This document shows positions 34,506 to 46,100 of a stretch of DNA of 64,000 nucleotides, in pieces (within the stretch, counting starts at the first letter, position 1; every line of letters begins with the position of its first letter). A program made the translations under genes and the position numbers. The stretch comes from Limnanthes douglasii subsp. nivea (taxonomy: Eukaryota; Streptophyta; Magnoliopsida; Brassicales; Limnanthaceae). The DNA is taken from positions 127,447,737-127,511,736 of the forward strand of contig JAUPFV010000004.1 of the NCBI GenBank assembly GCA_036936605.1, written 5' to 3'. The notes beneath the pieces are model-generated. The model made no database searches, was not told where the DNA came from, and saw only the letters and a list, made by a program, of their open reading frames with translations.

Positions 34506-34769
34506 GTCAAACCAATTGTGAAATTAGTTAAAACATTTAGTGGAAATTAAGATATTCGGATTCGGATATTATCCGTAACCGGATAATATCCGTCGGATAC
34601 GGATTCAGATATTATTTTAAAAAATTGGATTCGAATAGTGATTTTGGATTTTGGATTTGGATTTGGATATAGGCAGATCTGTATCTGAAATATCCGTTTG
34701 ATAGTCCTACTTAAGTCTGTATTCATTTATTGGAGCCTAAATTTCAAACTCTAACAGTTTCGAATCGAA

Positions 34770-36990
34770 GCTTTGGTTAGGACTACAATAACGAAAGCTT
34801 CATACCAAGGTAAGCTTCATACGATACTTTATATTTTTTTATTTCTTTTCAAGATTCACAGTTTCACTCCTTATTCATGCGTGTTCAGACTTATGTTTTC
34901 TTTAATCTCAGGTGTTAACAAACACCTTTTCGTTGTGAAGTACCATTACGATGGGAAGATTAAAGAGAAGAAGGTTTTGATATATGTTGGAGGAAAATCT
35001 ACGACTATTTATAACATCAACCCAAATAAGTTCTCTATCCTGGAGCTGCATGATATTCACTCGCTAACCGACACAGTTGGAGCTGGTGGCCACTTCTAAT
35101 TTTCCTACAAGCTCCGTGGTGCAGGTCATAAACTGCACCTAATTAATACTAATGCAGAGGCATACTCAGTAACCCAGAAGTTGGATGAAACCAGGTTAGT
35201 TATCATATATTCAGATAGGACACCTCCCTTAGACATGGTGTCTTCTACGAAAATAAAAACAAACCCGAAAACATTCACTATAGTCGGTGTAGAAGGAACC
35301 ATTAGCATCATACTTAGAGGGGAACCTACAGATATTGGTTTAGGTCAGGGTAGAGATAATGTTGGACATGATGTTGATGGAAACCCTGCTGCTGAAAATG
35401 AGGGTGTTGGAAATAATGTCAGTGCACCTAATGCTATTGAAAATAATCGGAAGTTAATTACGATGAAGCTTTTGAATTATTCTTAGATAAAATGTCCAAT
35501 GAGTTCTACCCAAAAGGAACTGGTACAGATAAGAGTGTTGAAGGTTATGGAGAAACTGATGGTTTGGGTTGTAAGAGTGATGGTGATGATGATGTGGGGG
35601 TGTTAGTGTTGATGTGTGTATTGATGGGGTAGAGAATAATGTTAATGTTGATGTGAATGGTGGTTTAAAAGGTTAGGATGAGGGTGTAAAGGCTAGTGTA
35701 AATGTTTTTGTGGAGGGTAGTATAGATGGTGAGGGTGTAGAGGGTGCTGTAAATCTTAGTGTTGAGGATGGTTTAGAGGGTGAGGGTGTAGAGGTTGGTA
35801 TAGATGGTGAAAGTTTTAGAGACTAGTGTAAATGTTGTTATGGAGGGTAGTATAGGGGTGAGGGTGTAAAAGGTGTTGTAAATCTTGGTGTTGAGGGTTG
35901 TTTAAAGAATGAGGGTGTGGAGGGTGGTTTAGATGGAGAGGGTGTAGAGGCTGGTATAGATGGTGAAAGTGTAGAGACTAGTATATATGGTGAGGGTGTT
36001 GAGGGTATTAAAGGTGTTGTAGATGATGTGGGGGTGGTTTAGAAGGTGATGGTATAGAGGGTGATGGGGTGTGCATATATTGCTAAAAGTGTTGGTGATG
36101 TAGATGGGGGTGCAGATGATGGTTGTGATGTACAGGGGGTGCAGATGTTGCTAAATGTGTTGGTGATGCAGATGGGGGTACATATGATGACTGTGATGTA
36201 CAGGGGGTGCAGTGGCTGCTGCAGGTGTTGGTCTTAACATATTGGTTGGCTCACAGGAAAGTGATGGCCTAGAAGGCATGACAGTGGCAAAAGCTTTTAA
36301 AGAAGTCATCATAGAATACAACATTTAACAGCGTCGCAGTGTAAAAGTGTATAAGAACGATAAGATTCGGTGCAATTATAAATGTAGCGAGGCAACGTGT
36401 AAATGGTTTATTTGGGATTAGTTTCAAGGGTGTGCTCATGTTTGGAGGATAAAGACTCTTAACGAAAACCATATATGTGTTCCCACTCACCTTAACAAAT
36501 TCGTTAATGTGTAGTGGATTGCAAAATATAACTTAAGACAATGGCAAGCTGATCCTGGCTGGTCTGTAAAGAGTTTGATGGCTAAGTTGGCGAAGGATTA
36601 TTTGGTGAAGATCACTAGGGCGAAGGGTATAAGTTCACCACATAGTGGTTAGGTAAGTGGTGGAAATATGCAAGGGTACAAGGAGGCTTTTAAGGTGCAA
36701 ACCAGAGGTAAAAAAATAAAGTTGCCTCAAATAGTCATGGGTCCTTTCAAGCAACCCAAGGTAGGTGGACATTTAGCAGCTGCACCTCGCTTTTCCGCTG
36801 CGGTAACACATGGTGCTACAGTATCTGCTGGTGGGTCTGCATCAGTACCTTCTGATGCATTTACCGATAAATTGGGTAACAAGGCAGTGGCAACAGGTGG
36901 TCCGCAGGCGTCGGTGGAAGGTAGTTGTAACCATGTTATTAAAATTATGTGTTGGTGTTTTTAAGGTTACGTATTCTGGTTTGTTTAAGT
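34770..36990 (+). pseudogene. MULE-C MuDR-like gene: PB1-like domain and DNA-binding domain, catalytic core deleted
   Basis: A short first exon ends at a GTAAGC donor (about 34809). Exon 2 opens after TTTAATCTCAG (34911) with a PB1-like domain: KHLFVVKYHYDGKIKEKKV, IYVGGKSTTIYNINPNKFS, HKLHLINTNAEAYSVTQKLD. An acidic Gly/Val/Glu minisatellite follows (35500-36220). Then comes the Mutator zinc/DNA-binding domain at 36280-36620 (RRSVKVYKNDKIRCNYKCSE, CKWFIW, NENHICVPTHLNKFVN, SVKSLMAKLAKDYLVK). The text jumps to a transposase C-terminal tail (YKEAFKVQTRGKKIKLPQIV, 36677-36736). The MULE DDE catalytic domain and SWIM finger are absent, and several stops occur, so it cannot be an active transposase. 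Confidence 0.75.
35500..36225 (+). repeat. GAGGGTGTAGAGG-type minisatellite in the MuDR-like gene
   Basis: Imperfect repeats of GATGGTGAGGGTGTAGAGG and GGTGTTGTAAATCTTGG encode Gly, Val, Glu and Asp in one frame, with stops. Near 36080-36210 the unit changes to GTACAGGGGGTGCAGATG. It lies where MULE transposases usually have an acidic linker. Confidence 0.7.
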
Positions 36991-37099
36991 ATTGATAACT
37001 TAGTTTTATGGTTTATGTAATAACCATACAATTTCTTCAAATGTGTACTCAGTATGTCTATGTTTAATCTCATATCAAGTTTTATGTTTTTAGGCTCAT

Positions 37100-37640
37100 A
37101 TTGATGATTTGTATGTGGTTTTGTTAATGTTGGTATGAAAATTTAAATATGTGCATGTGTATGCTACAACAATAGCTGGTTGTATGGTTGTGAAATAAAT
37201 GTTATTCATTGTTGTTATTTCATGATTTTTACAAGTGAAAAGTGATACCATTGATGATATGTGTCTGCTTTTATTGGTTATGGAATAGTTTAATTATTGT
37301 TCTTGTTCTTCTCTGGTTGTTCAGATCAAGTTACTTAGATTGAACCAAATAGTCTCAAATTAAGCTACATTTACATCAACTACAATCCTAAGTCAATTCA
37401 TCACAACAAAAGCCAATACGAAAACATCAAATTTTCAGTTCAATAACAATTGCAATCTAATTCCAAACAACAAAATCAAAATTAACTTATATAATTCAGG
37501 ATACATAGTTCAGATTCAATTGGCTTACAAAATAATGAACCTAAATCTGATACATAATTCTCTAAATCCACAGACTAAGAAAACAAAATTGCTAACAAAC
37601 ACAAAATTAAACATATAATAAGACCCTAATTATCAAGCTC
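37100..37640. other. MULE-C spacer between convergent genes
   Basis: AT-rich, without open frames of note. It contains the expected 3' ends of the plus-strand MuDR-like gene and the minus-strand GRF gene. I see no other feature. Confidence 0.5.
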
Positions 37641-37669
37641 TTCTTTTAAATTTGTGCTTTCATCTTTCC

Positions 37670-38113
37670 ATGTTGCCTCAAAAAACGGTTAGTCACGAAC
37701 TGTGACCAAACGTTATCGATCCATCTAAATTATTTGCAGTGTTGGCCTTTCTGATAAAGAAAAACCAGTTTATAACAGACGAAAAACAATAAACATGGAA
37801 GCCGAAACAATCAAATTCATTATAAAATAATACTTACCCCGCAATTACCACATCTACTGAACTTTCTACCAAGATTTGGGATTGTCCACATCGTTTTTGT
37901 TCTGCTTGGTAACCCACAAACACAAAACTCTAAATTACATGGGTGTTTTGAGGTACCATAAGGAGGAGGACATTGTAGGGTTGGTTGGAGATAGATAAAT
38001 CGATATAAAATACGGGTTAAGGTTTGAAGAAGAAAGGATAATCGATTTAGTAGAAAAGCAGAGAAGAAAGGAATTAGGATTACTAAAGAAGACAATGGTT
38101 GAATAGGAAACAA
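37670..38113 (-). pseudogene. MULE-C GRF-type zinc-finger gene
   Basis: Minus-strand exon 1 (about 38113-37839) encodes a Ser/Leu/Phe-rich start followed by FCVCGLPSRTKTMWTIPNLG and RKFSRCGNCG, a GRF zinc finger (C-x-CG...TxxT..N.GR.F..C). A GTAAGT donor follows at about 37838, and the acceptor TTTTTCTTTATCAG ends near 37752. Exon 2 reads KGQHCK, a stop, FRWID, where other GRF proteins have a Tyr before FRWID, so one premature TAA breaks it. GRF fingers bind nucleic acid. Its promoter lies in the right TIR. It is convergent with the MuDR-like gene. Such small GRF proteins are common in asterid transposon annotation; its role is unknown. Confidence 0.7.
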
Positions 38114-38214
38114 AATTCTAGAACGACAGCTATGGTGAACAAAGGAATTAGGGTTTTAAATAAGTGAAGAAGCAATAAATATGTTAATAGGGTTAAGGTT
38201 AAAAGTAAAAGGTA

Positions 38215-38520
38215 TGAGGTACAAATTTAAAGAGGTAAATGGGGTAAAAAGTAAATAGGATAAATCAATTTAAGTAAAAAGTTAGAGTAAGTAGTTAAAA
38301 GTTAAAGTAAATAGGATAAACTAGTAAAGAGGGGTATTTTGGGCATGATTTAAGGGGTGACCATATATGAAACATGGTGAGGTACATTAGAATGATACAT
38401 GTCAGCCTCCTGGTAATTTGCACGCGCTAGTGCCAAGAATGCAACGATTTGAAACAATAATGACTCGTTTTGGGGACGATTGAAGCTTAGTGGAACGAAT
38501 GCAACATAGATCAAACACTA
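38215..38520 (-). repeat. MULE-C right terminal inverted repeat
   Basis: The reverse complement matches 23366-23660 over its length with many substitutions (roughly 70-75% by eye). It includes the GRF gene's upstream sequence. Confidence 0.8.
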
Positions 38521-38902
38521 ATGACTTGACAAGGTTTTTAGCTGCTATATGTCCTACGACCAATCAGATAAGATGCTGTATAAAAATAAAAAAAATAAAA
38601 ATATTATTTCGATTTTGCATGTACCAATGTTTCTTTTGGATATCGAAAAAACCGCGAGAAAAGTATCAGCATGTTAAAACTAGGGCGGCTAAAGCAATCC
38701 ATTTTTCAGGAATAACTTAGCTCAATTTGATAAATGTTCAAAATTTAATATAATTGATATATATAGTGGATTCTAACATAAAAATCCAAGTTAGAAAACT
38801 TAGCGTATACATTTGTTCCCGCCGAATTTTCCACAGAAGTTTTCACATAATATTTCACGAAAGTTCCCACAGAATTTCAGTTCAAGAGATGTAGAATAAC
38901 AG

Positions 38903-38905
<3 letters not shown>
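38521..38905. other. AT-rich spacer, possibly the start of the Copia-2 5' LTR
   Basis: No gene. Because the primer site at 39116 must directly follow an LTR, some of this stretch is likely LTR, but without a second copy its start cannot be fixed. Confidence 0.45.

Positions 38906-38972
<67 letters not shown>
38906..38972. repeat. Long AT microsatellite
   Basis: About 67 bp of uninterrupted alternating AT. It probably lies within the Copia-2 5' LTR. Likely length-polymorphic. Confidence 0.95.
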
Positions 38973-38974
<2 letters not shown>

Positions 38975-39146
38975 TACATCTGTATTGTAAAGGTAGATAT
39001 TATGGTGAATAAAAAGTTACAGGGTTTATGTTCTTATAATTCGAATATCTCTCTATATTTTGTATGGTTCTTTGATATATTCTCCAGTCACATCCTGAAT
39101 TGTAGAAATCTTTCATGGTATCAGAGAAGGTGTTTGACTTATTGAG

Positions 39147-40200
39147 TTGGTTTCTACAAAAATATCTGACAAAATTGAAAAAATGGAGAATAAAGCAGTT
39201 TTGAATTTTAGCGCTTCAAATTGCAACATTAGTGGCGAAAACGAAGCGTATCTGAAATTTGAAGCTTCAAATTGCAACATCAATGACGATTTGGAGAAGA
39301 ATCACAGCTTGGATAATCCAGGTATGGTGATTACGAGCACTAAGCTCACAGATGAAATTATGTGATTTGGTGTAGAGCAGTCAAAATGGCTTTGGTTGTT
39401 AAGAAAAAACTGAATTACATTGATGGTAAAATTTCTGAACCTTCTTTATATAGTGCAAACTATAAATGGAATCAGATAAATTCTATGATTTTTTCTTGGC
39501 TTATCAATTCGATGTCGGACTCATTGAAAGAACAATTTATATTCATTGATAATGCTCAAATTCTATTGGAAGAAGTTGCATAGAGGTATGACGTTGTCAA
39601 TGGGCCAATGATATATGAACTAAAGAAAGAAATTAGTATGTTGAGTCAAGGGAGTTTGACAGTTGTAGCATATTTTACTAAACTGAAGAGACTATGGGAT
39701 TAAAAGAGTGTCTTAAGGCAACTTCCAGTCTGTAAATGCATTATTATCTGTAGTTGCAGAGGATATCAAGAATTGTATAAAAGAGAAGAAGAAGAGAAGC
39801 TTATGCAATTTTTAATGGGGTTGAATGGAAACCATGAAGGAGTCAAAGATCAATTTTTTTTATAGATCATATACCTTCTGTGAATAAGGCTTATGCAAAG
39901 AAAAGAAGATTATTTCAGAAATCTTGGAGAATGGAAACACCAACTCTGTTGTGATGGTTAAGAACTTTCAGATGGATACAAGGTAGTATGGAGATAAACT
40001 GAGGAATATGGGAATGAAGTGTGATCATTATCATAATATAGGTCACACAAAAGATAGTTGTTTCAAGCTCTATGGTTTTCCAGATTGGTGGGAGAAAAGA
40101 AATAAAAAGAACAAGGTTGGAATGACAAGAAGCAGTGCATATGTGTCGAAAGTCCTTTGGATGAGCATTATGTGGATCACAGTGATGTGAAGAGTCTGAT
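39147..40200 (+). pseudogene. Copia-2 gag pseudogene
   Basis: Begins near 39147 (MVSTKISDKIEKMENKAVLN). Characteristic gag blocks follow in two frames: NPGMVITSTKLTDE, then WCRAVKMALVVKKKLNYIDG, KWNQINSMIFSWLINSMSD and IYELKKEISMLSQGSLTVVA. A CCHC zinc knuckle at about 40020-40075 reads CDHYHNIGHTKDSCFKLYGF. Stops lie at 39362, 39583 and elsewhere. Confidence 0.85.
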
Positions 40201-41650
40201 GAGTACAGTGATAAAAGTACAACAGGATCTGGAAAAGACGATGATGAATGATTCTGGAGTCCTGACATGTATGGATAAATTGAATCTAGTTCACAGTCTT
40301 GCAAATCTTGAGAATTTTACAGGTATGATTCATCCTTTTGAAACTGAACTTGTGATTAATACTGATACTTTATGGATAGTTAACACAGGGGCTACTAATC
40401 ATATGTGTTGCAATTTTTCTATTTTTCATGATTCTTATGTTTTAAATAAACTTACTTATATTTCTTTACTTGATGGAACCATTAAGTCTATTAATCGTAA
40501 GGGTTTTGTTAAGGTATATGAAAGCTTGACATTAAAAGACTTTTTTGTACCTTCTTTCAAATTTAATTTCCTTTATGTTAGTAGATGTATTACCTTATCA
40601 AATGGGTTTTTCAAATTACTAAATGATTATTGTTTGATTTAATACCAACACACCAAAGCAGTGGTTGGAATTGGGAGACATCACAAGGGGCTTTATTCAA
40701 TTGATCAAAATTATTTTAAGTCTTGTTTTATTGAAGCTATTTCTGCTAAAACAGGAACTCTGCTTGTAAGTCCAGAGTCTGTTTCTAGTATTTCCTTTGT
40801 AGGTTATTTAATAAGTCATAGTGTGTGGCCTAATAGATTAGGACACTATCCTCCTGAACTAATAAAGCATTTTCATGTAAACATACCTGTTGATTTTAAT
40901 AAGAAATGTGAAATCTTCCCTTTGGTAAAGCAACAAAGCTATGTCTTTCACCTTAGTCATACCATTGTTTTTTAACTTATTCATCTTGATGTTTGGGGTC
41001 CTTACAAGGTTAAGGATCTCATTTGACATAGTTATTTTTTAACCACTGTAGATGAATTTACAAAATGCACATAGACTTTTTTGCTTAAAAGCAAAATTGA
41101 CACTTTAAAAACTATCAAACAGATCATTTTGATGTGTCACACGCAATTTCAAGCAAAATTCAAAACTTTTAGAAGTAATAATGGCACAAAATTTATCAAT
41201 CATGACCTTACTGTTTTCCTGATTTCACATGGCATAACACATCAAACTAGTTGTCCATATACCTCACAACAAAATGGAGTTGTAGAGAGAAAACATCAAC
41301 ATCTTCTTCAGATAGTTAGAGTCTTAATGATTCAGTCTAAACTGCCTAATTTTTTTTGGGGTGATGCTATCCTAACATCGACATATTTGATCAACATAAT
41401 TGTTATTGTTTTATTAAAATGGAAGAGTTCTTTAGAAATGTTTTTAAACAAACCTGTTGATTTGTCAAATCTTAGAAATTTTAGATGTCTCTGCTTTGTT
41501 ACTAATAATCCTAAACCGGTTGATAAATTTTCACCAAGAGCTTGTAAAGCATTATTTCTTAGTTATCCTTCTAATACAAAGGGTTATAGGGTGTATAATC
41601 TAGAAATCCATATGGTTTTTGTTACTAGAGATGTTTCTTTTTGGGAATAA
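40157..41650 (+). pseudogene. Copia-2 protease-integrase pseudogene
   Basis: The protease active site is TLWIVNTGATNHMC (about 40370-40410), with Asn in place of the catalytic Asp. The pre-integrase block KAVVGIGRHHKGLYSIDQ follows, then the integrase core with FRSNNGTKFINHDL (Asn for the second catalytic Asp), CPYTSQQNGVVERKHQHLL and FWGDAILTSTYLIN. The C-terminal region reads CKALFLSYPSNTKGYRVYN. Catalytic residues are lost in both enzymes. Confidence 0.85.
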
Positions 41651-42089
41651 GTATTTCCTTACAAACAACAATTACATTCAACTCAGCCAATACATTCACA
41701 AGTAGTTGCAGTCACTGATGATAACAATAAATCATCAGTTACTATAATTTAAACTGTTTCTCCTCATGAGAAACCTAGTACTGAAAATGATTCTCATTTT
41801 ATAATGATTCCTAACACTGATATAATAAATGGATGATACAGTAAATGAAGTAAAAAAACCTTTTAGGGTCAGCACTAGGAAAAAACAGAAATTTGTATGG
41901 TTGCAAGACTATGTGTCCTCTATTACTCATAATTCTGATATTACTTCAAAGTGTTGTCTTCTCCTCATATTCATCACATTTTTCCTTTTATTACTTGTTC
42001 TTCTTTGCATGCATCTCGTGTTGAATTCTTAGCCAATGTGTTAACTGTAATTGAACCAAAGTCTTATAATCAAGCTAAGAATCATTAAG

Positions 42090-43165
42090 GTTATTTACTG
42101 CTATGAATCAAGAATTGCATGCATTGAAAGCTAAAAAAACTTGGGGATTGACTACACTTCCACCCAAGAAAAAAAATATGGGATCCAGATGGGTGTATAA
42201 GATCAAAAGGAAATATGATGGCGAAATTGAAAGGTTGAAAGCTCGTTTGGTTGCTCAGGGATATACTCAAATAGAAGGATATTATTGCATTGACAAGTTT
42301 TCTCCAATGGCAAAGTCTGTGACAGTTAGAGTATTCTTTGCTTTAGGTGCTGCAAGAAAATGGCATGTGCATGAAACGGATGTTAATAATTCTTTCTTAC
42401 ATGGCATCTTAGATGAGGTTTTGTATATGAAGTCACTTCCAAAATTGTTGGAAGCAAGATATCCTAAAGTTTGCAGGTTATTGGAAATAGATTTATGGAT
42501 TAAAGCAGGCATCCAGGAAATGGAATTCCACTCTCATAGAGAGTTTGATCAAATATGGCTTTGTTCAATCAACTACTGATACTTGTTTGTTTGCCATTAC
42601 AAGAACAAGAATTCATGTAGTTTTATTGGTATATGTAGATGACATTTTATTACTGAGTGAATCTTCTACAATAGTGACTGATATTAAAGGCTATTTGCAT
42701 CAACTATTTACTATCAAAGACCTAGGATATAGTACGTTTTTTGGAGTATAAGTGATTCAACAAGAAGATGGAATCTATCTTTACCAGAGGAAGTATGTGC
42801 TGGGCATGTTGAGTGAAATAGGTTTGATAGGTTGCAACTGAGCTTCTTCTCCTATGATTACTGATACATCATTATTGGAGAATAACAGTGATTAGAGAAG
42901 GCTCAAAGGTAAATTGTTATACTTGATTTTTACGAGGCCTGATATCACATATGCAATACATTATCTCAGCCAGTATGTCAATGAACCAATGGAGTATCAT
43001 TGGTCAGCAACAATTCATGTTTTTCAATACTTAAAACAAGCTCATTCTCAAGGTTTATTTTATTCAGGAGGTTTGTCTTTAATTCTTGAAGCCTATAGTG
43101 ATGCAGACTGGACAACCTATTCTGAAACAACTAGTAACCTAAGAACTACTTGTTTACCTGTTTAA
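42090..43165 (+). pseudogene. Copia-2 reverse transcriptase, RNase H start
   Basis: RT motifs: AMNQELHALKAKKTWGLTTL, GSRWVYKIKRKYDGEIERL, ARLVAQGYTQIEGYY and HETDVNNSFLHGILDEVLYM. The polymerase box LLVYVDDILLLSES (42625-42665) is intact. A frameshift near 42510 and a stop at 42751 interrupt it. RNase H begins EAYSDADWTTYSETTSNLRT, then ends abruptly at 43165, marking the truncation. Confidence 0.87.
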
Positions 43166-43189
43166 AAGTTTTGAATTTAATTATTTTCT

Positions 43190-46100
43190 TTTTTTTGCAA
43201 CCTCGTTAAACGTATTTATGCAACCAAATAAGTTCCCAAATCTAGTTTATTTTCTATTTTTCAAACTAATAGACTTGTTTCCCAACAAACTTCAACATTA
43301 CGCACCCAACTTAGAGTCCGTTTTAAGATGAACTTTCTATTTTATTTTTTCAAATCGAAAAAACCTTTTTCACAACCCAAATGTTCATATTTATGCACCC
43401 ATCTAACAGTTAGTTTTAGTACTAATATACATGTATTTTAACTTTGTAATGTAGATAAAAAATATCAGAAGAATCAGTATTCTCCACATTAGGAAGTCCA
43501 TATACATTTAAGCTCACAGAAGAAATAAATAATCTTCAAGAAGCATTCAAAAATTGAAAGAATCAATATCAACATATAAGTACAGTCTTTTTTTGCAATT
43601 AAAAAACTAAATGCTCACTTAAGTTACTCACAATTATGCTGTCATGTTTGACCCATAAAAAATGTATTTTCATAACACAATTGCACGTAATTACACAACC
43701 ACAGTTTGACAAACTGATATAAATCTAGATAAAAACTTATTAAACGATAAATGAAAACAAAAACCAATGAACAAATTAAAGAAGTGGAAGAATCAAATGA
43801 TATTCTTGAAGATTATGTTAAAAAAAATCAATATATTTTAACAACCATTCGTAACGAGATCTTCCATAAAATAGAAGAATATATTGTCAAACAAAAAACA
43901 TAAAACACTTGGCTTATTTCTTATTATTTTTAAAGTTGTATGCAACTAAATTACACTATTTTTTGTTTGGAGTATTAATTTTCTTTTACTGTTTATTTAT
44001 ATATTTTTATTTCACAACTCAAACAAATTATAACATAATTACGCAACCATTTAAACTATAATTTTACATTCTAAATTATAGTTACATTTCCAAAACCTAT
44101 ATCCATTTACGTACCAAAGTTTTTATTTTGCAACCAATTAAAACGTAATCACGCAATCGCTTATAACAAAATTTCGTAACCAATTACAGTATTTTTTCAC
44201 AAAAAACTCTATATTTCCGCAACCCATTATAACGTAATGTGACATCCAACTAACAAATGTTTAATTTTATAGCTAAAAATTTATAATTACAAACAATTTT
44301 AAGATATATATAAAAGAAAAAAATATATCTAATTAAAAAATATACATTGTTTTATATATTTTCTCCAGACGTGCTTCTATTATAACTACGGTTTTTACAA
44401 CGATCGCACTTTACTTTATGAAGCAGATCTTCACTTGGGATAGAACCCCTTACTTCTTAGGTATTCTATTTCTTATTTTCAAGGTTGGTGGAAAAACAAT
44501 AGGTGCACCAAAGTAGATAAAACCGGTATGCCCCGCGAGTAAGTTTCCTTATAAGAACTTATGTTATATCATGACTTCACATATGCCGAAAGATTCCCTT
44601 AATTACTAAATATAGCAGCACAATCATGAGAATATGGGAAACACTCAATCTTCCAATTATCACAAGTACATTTGCAGTTTGAAATATCAACGACCATAAC
44701 TAGTTCTGATTGAGCTTCTAACAATACTTCGGTAGATAACCAAATAATACATGTTGGTTTTAATCTTCTTCTCAAAATTAAGATAAAGCTCGATATTCCA
44801 ATGCAAACAATCATAATAACGCGTTCACATCTGAGTCATAAGTATAATCCTAATTTTATCCAGTAATTTCTAAAATAACCAGGCTACGAAATTATTTGAT
44901 TTGATTATTAAAGGACTTGGTTGGACTGGAAGCCATAGAACCATCATATTTTCTAAAATAATATGTGTGTGTACCATATGAAGGTTTTCCGTGAAGGTAA
45001 GTGCTTTCTGACCACCTTCTTTAAGAAATTCATACAAATTTAAATCGAAAAAACTCTTATTAGGTTCATAAGCATACTATTTCAAAATATTGACCATCTT
45101 CTTCCTTAAATGTTATGGTGAACATGTCAACGCATGCTTCAGATTTCCAATAAGATGATAAAGATAGTATGAATGGTAGCAATCAGAGAAAATGGTTGAG
45201 ACATCATTAACAATACCTAGGTGACGATAAGATATAAAAGTGATTTGACGACCAAGTAAATGAGGCTTTAATTTCTCCAAAAACTATTGCCAATTATCAC
45301 ATTCTTTATACCCAACAATAGCAAATGCTACTGAAAAAATACCTACATAAAATATAACGCTAATAAGTATCAAATGGTTAAAGTAATTTAAATCCCAATT
45401 ATATAATCTCTAATTTCGCCACCCATTTACACTTAATTTCGTAAACGGTTAACACGTAATTACGCAACAAAAATAAAATCTATATTTTCATAACATATAC
45501 CTAATTACACAACTATTTTGTTCGTAATTACGCAACCAGTTTACACGTAATTTTGCACCCATAAAAGAAATTTTTTATTTAAATATATTTTTGGTTACAA
45601 AAAAAACTTATCATTGTTACCATATTTAGATATTACAAAGAGTAAAAGCATTCATTATGTACCATTTAAAAATGTATCATCAATAAAGAGCATCAGACGA
45701 AGTGAAACCATTATAAAAAATCATTTAAAAAACGGTTACCATCATCATAATCCAATACAAAATGATTTGTGTTGTCCAGAATCTTTAAGGTCTTAAAATA
45801 ACCTTTTAACAAGTCAAAAGAAGTAGAACAATCTTCATAAACTTCCCTTCTAGCTTTCTCCAAAATACATGCAATAAGAAATATGTAAAGCATATTCGGA
45901 TTTTACAAGGGCTTGAACATATTTTTGAGTGATATCACTTCTTGATCTAATGTCGTCACTTATCTCATTTTATATCAAATCGGATGTCAAATGCTTTTTA
46001 TTTTATGTCGAGAAACCAGGATAACACTTATGGTCACCAACATACTTAATGATAACCATATATCCATTCGACTAATCAATTGAAGCATAAAGACTCAGTA

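Larger units (their letters stand above)
33946..34711. mobile_element. Non-autonomous hAT-like element in MULE-C
   Basis: An 8-bp duplication TAAGTCTG lies at 33938-33945 and 34712-34719. The ends GGACTGT..AAATCCG and (reverse-complemented) GTAGGACTATCAAACGG are imperfect inverted repeats. Subterminal regions are dense in TATCCG/CGGATA words, in opposite orientation at the two ends, as in other plant hAT-like elements. The interior has a TA microsatellite and about four diverged copies of a roughly 90-bp unit (CTTATCCCACATCTAAAATG...). It encodes no transposase. Confidence 0.85.
23366..38520. mobile_element. MULE-C: two-gene Mutator-like element with long TIRs, split by nested insertions
   Basis: Terminal inverted repeats of about 300 bp (23366 to ~23660 and ~38215 to 38520) enclose a plus-strand PB1-like/MuDR gene and a minus-strand GRF zinc-finger gene that converge. 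Subtracting the Tat element (23816-33680) and the hAT-like element (33946-34711), the MULE is about 4.5 kb. Matching TIR blocks include TGTTTGAT.TATGT, GCTGACA.ATGT, GCCCAAAATACC and TTTACTAGTTTA. A 9-bp target duplication could not be read with certainty, so the outer ends may be off by some tens of bases. The transposase lacks its catalytic domain, making the copy non-autonomous. Confidence 0.8.
38973..43165 (+). mobile_element. Copia-2: Ty1/copia element truncated at its 3' end
   Basis: The primer site TGGTATCAGAG at 39116 follows a sequence ending TCA, so the 5' LTR ends at 39115. Gag, zinc knuckle, protease, integrase, RT and the beginning of RNase H follow in order on the plus strand. 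Similarity stops inside RNase H at about 43165, and no 3' LTR is found downstream, where MULE-B sequence begins. All coding parts have stops. Confidence 0.85.

Noticed and set aside
35126..35311. Minus-strand open frame of 61 codons
   Set aside because: Antisense to the PB1-like domain of the MuDR-like gene.
39915..40304. Minus-strand open frame of 129 codons
   Set aside because: Antisense shadow of the Copia-2 gag zinc-knuckle region.
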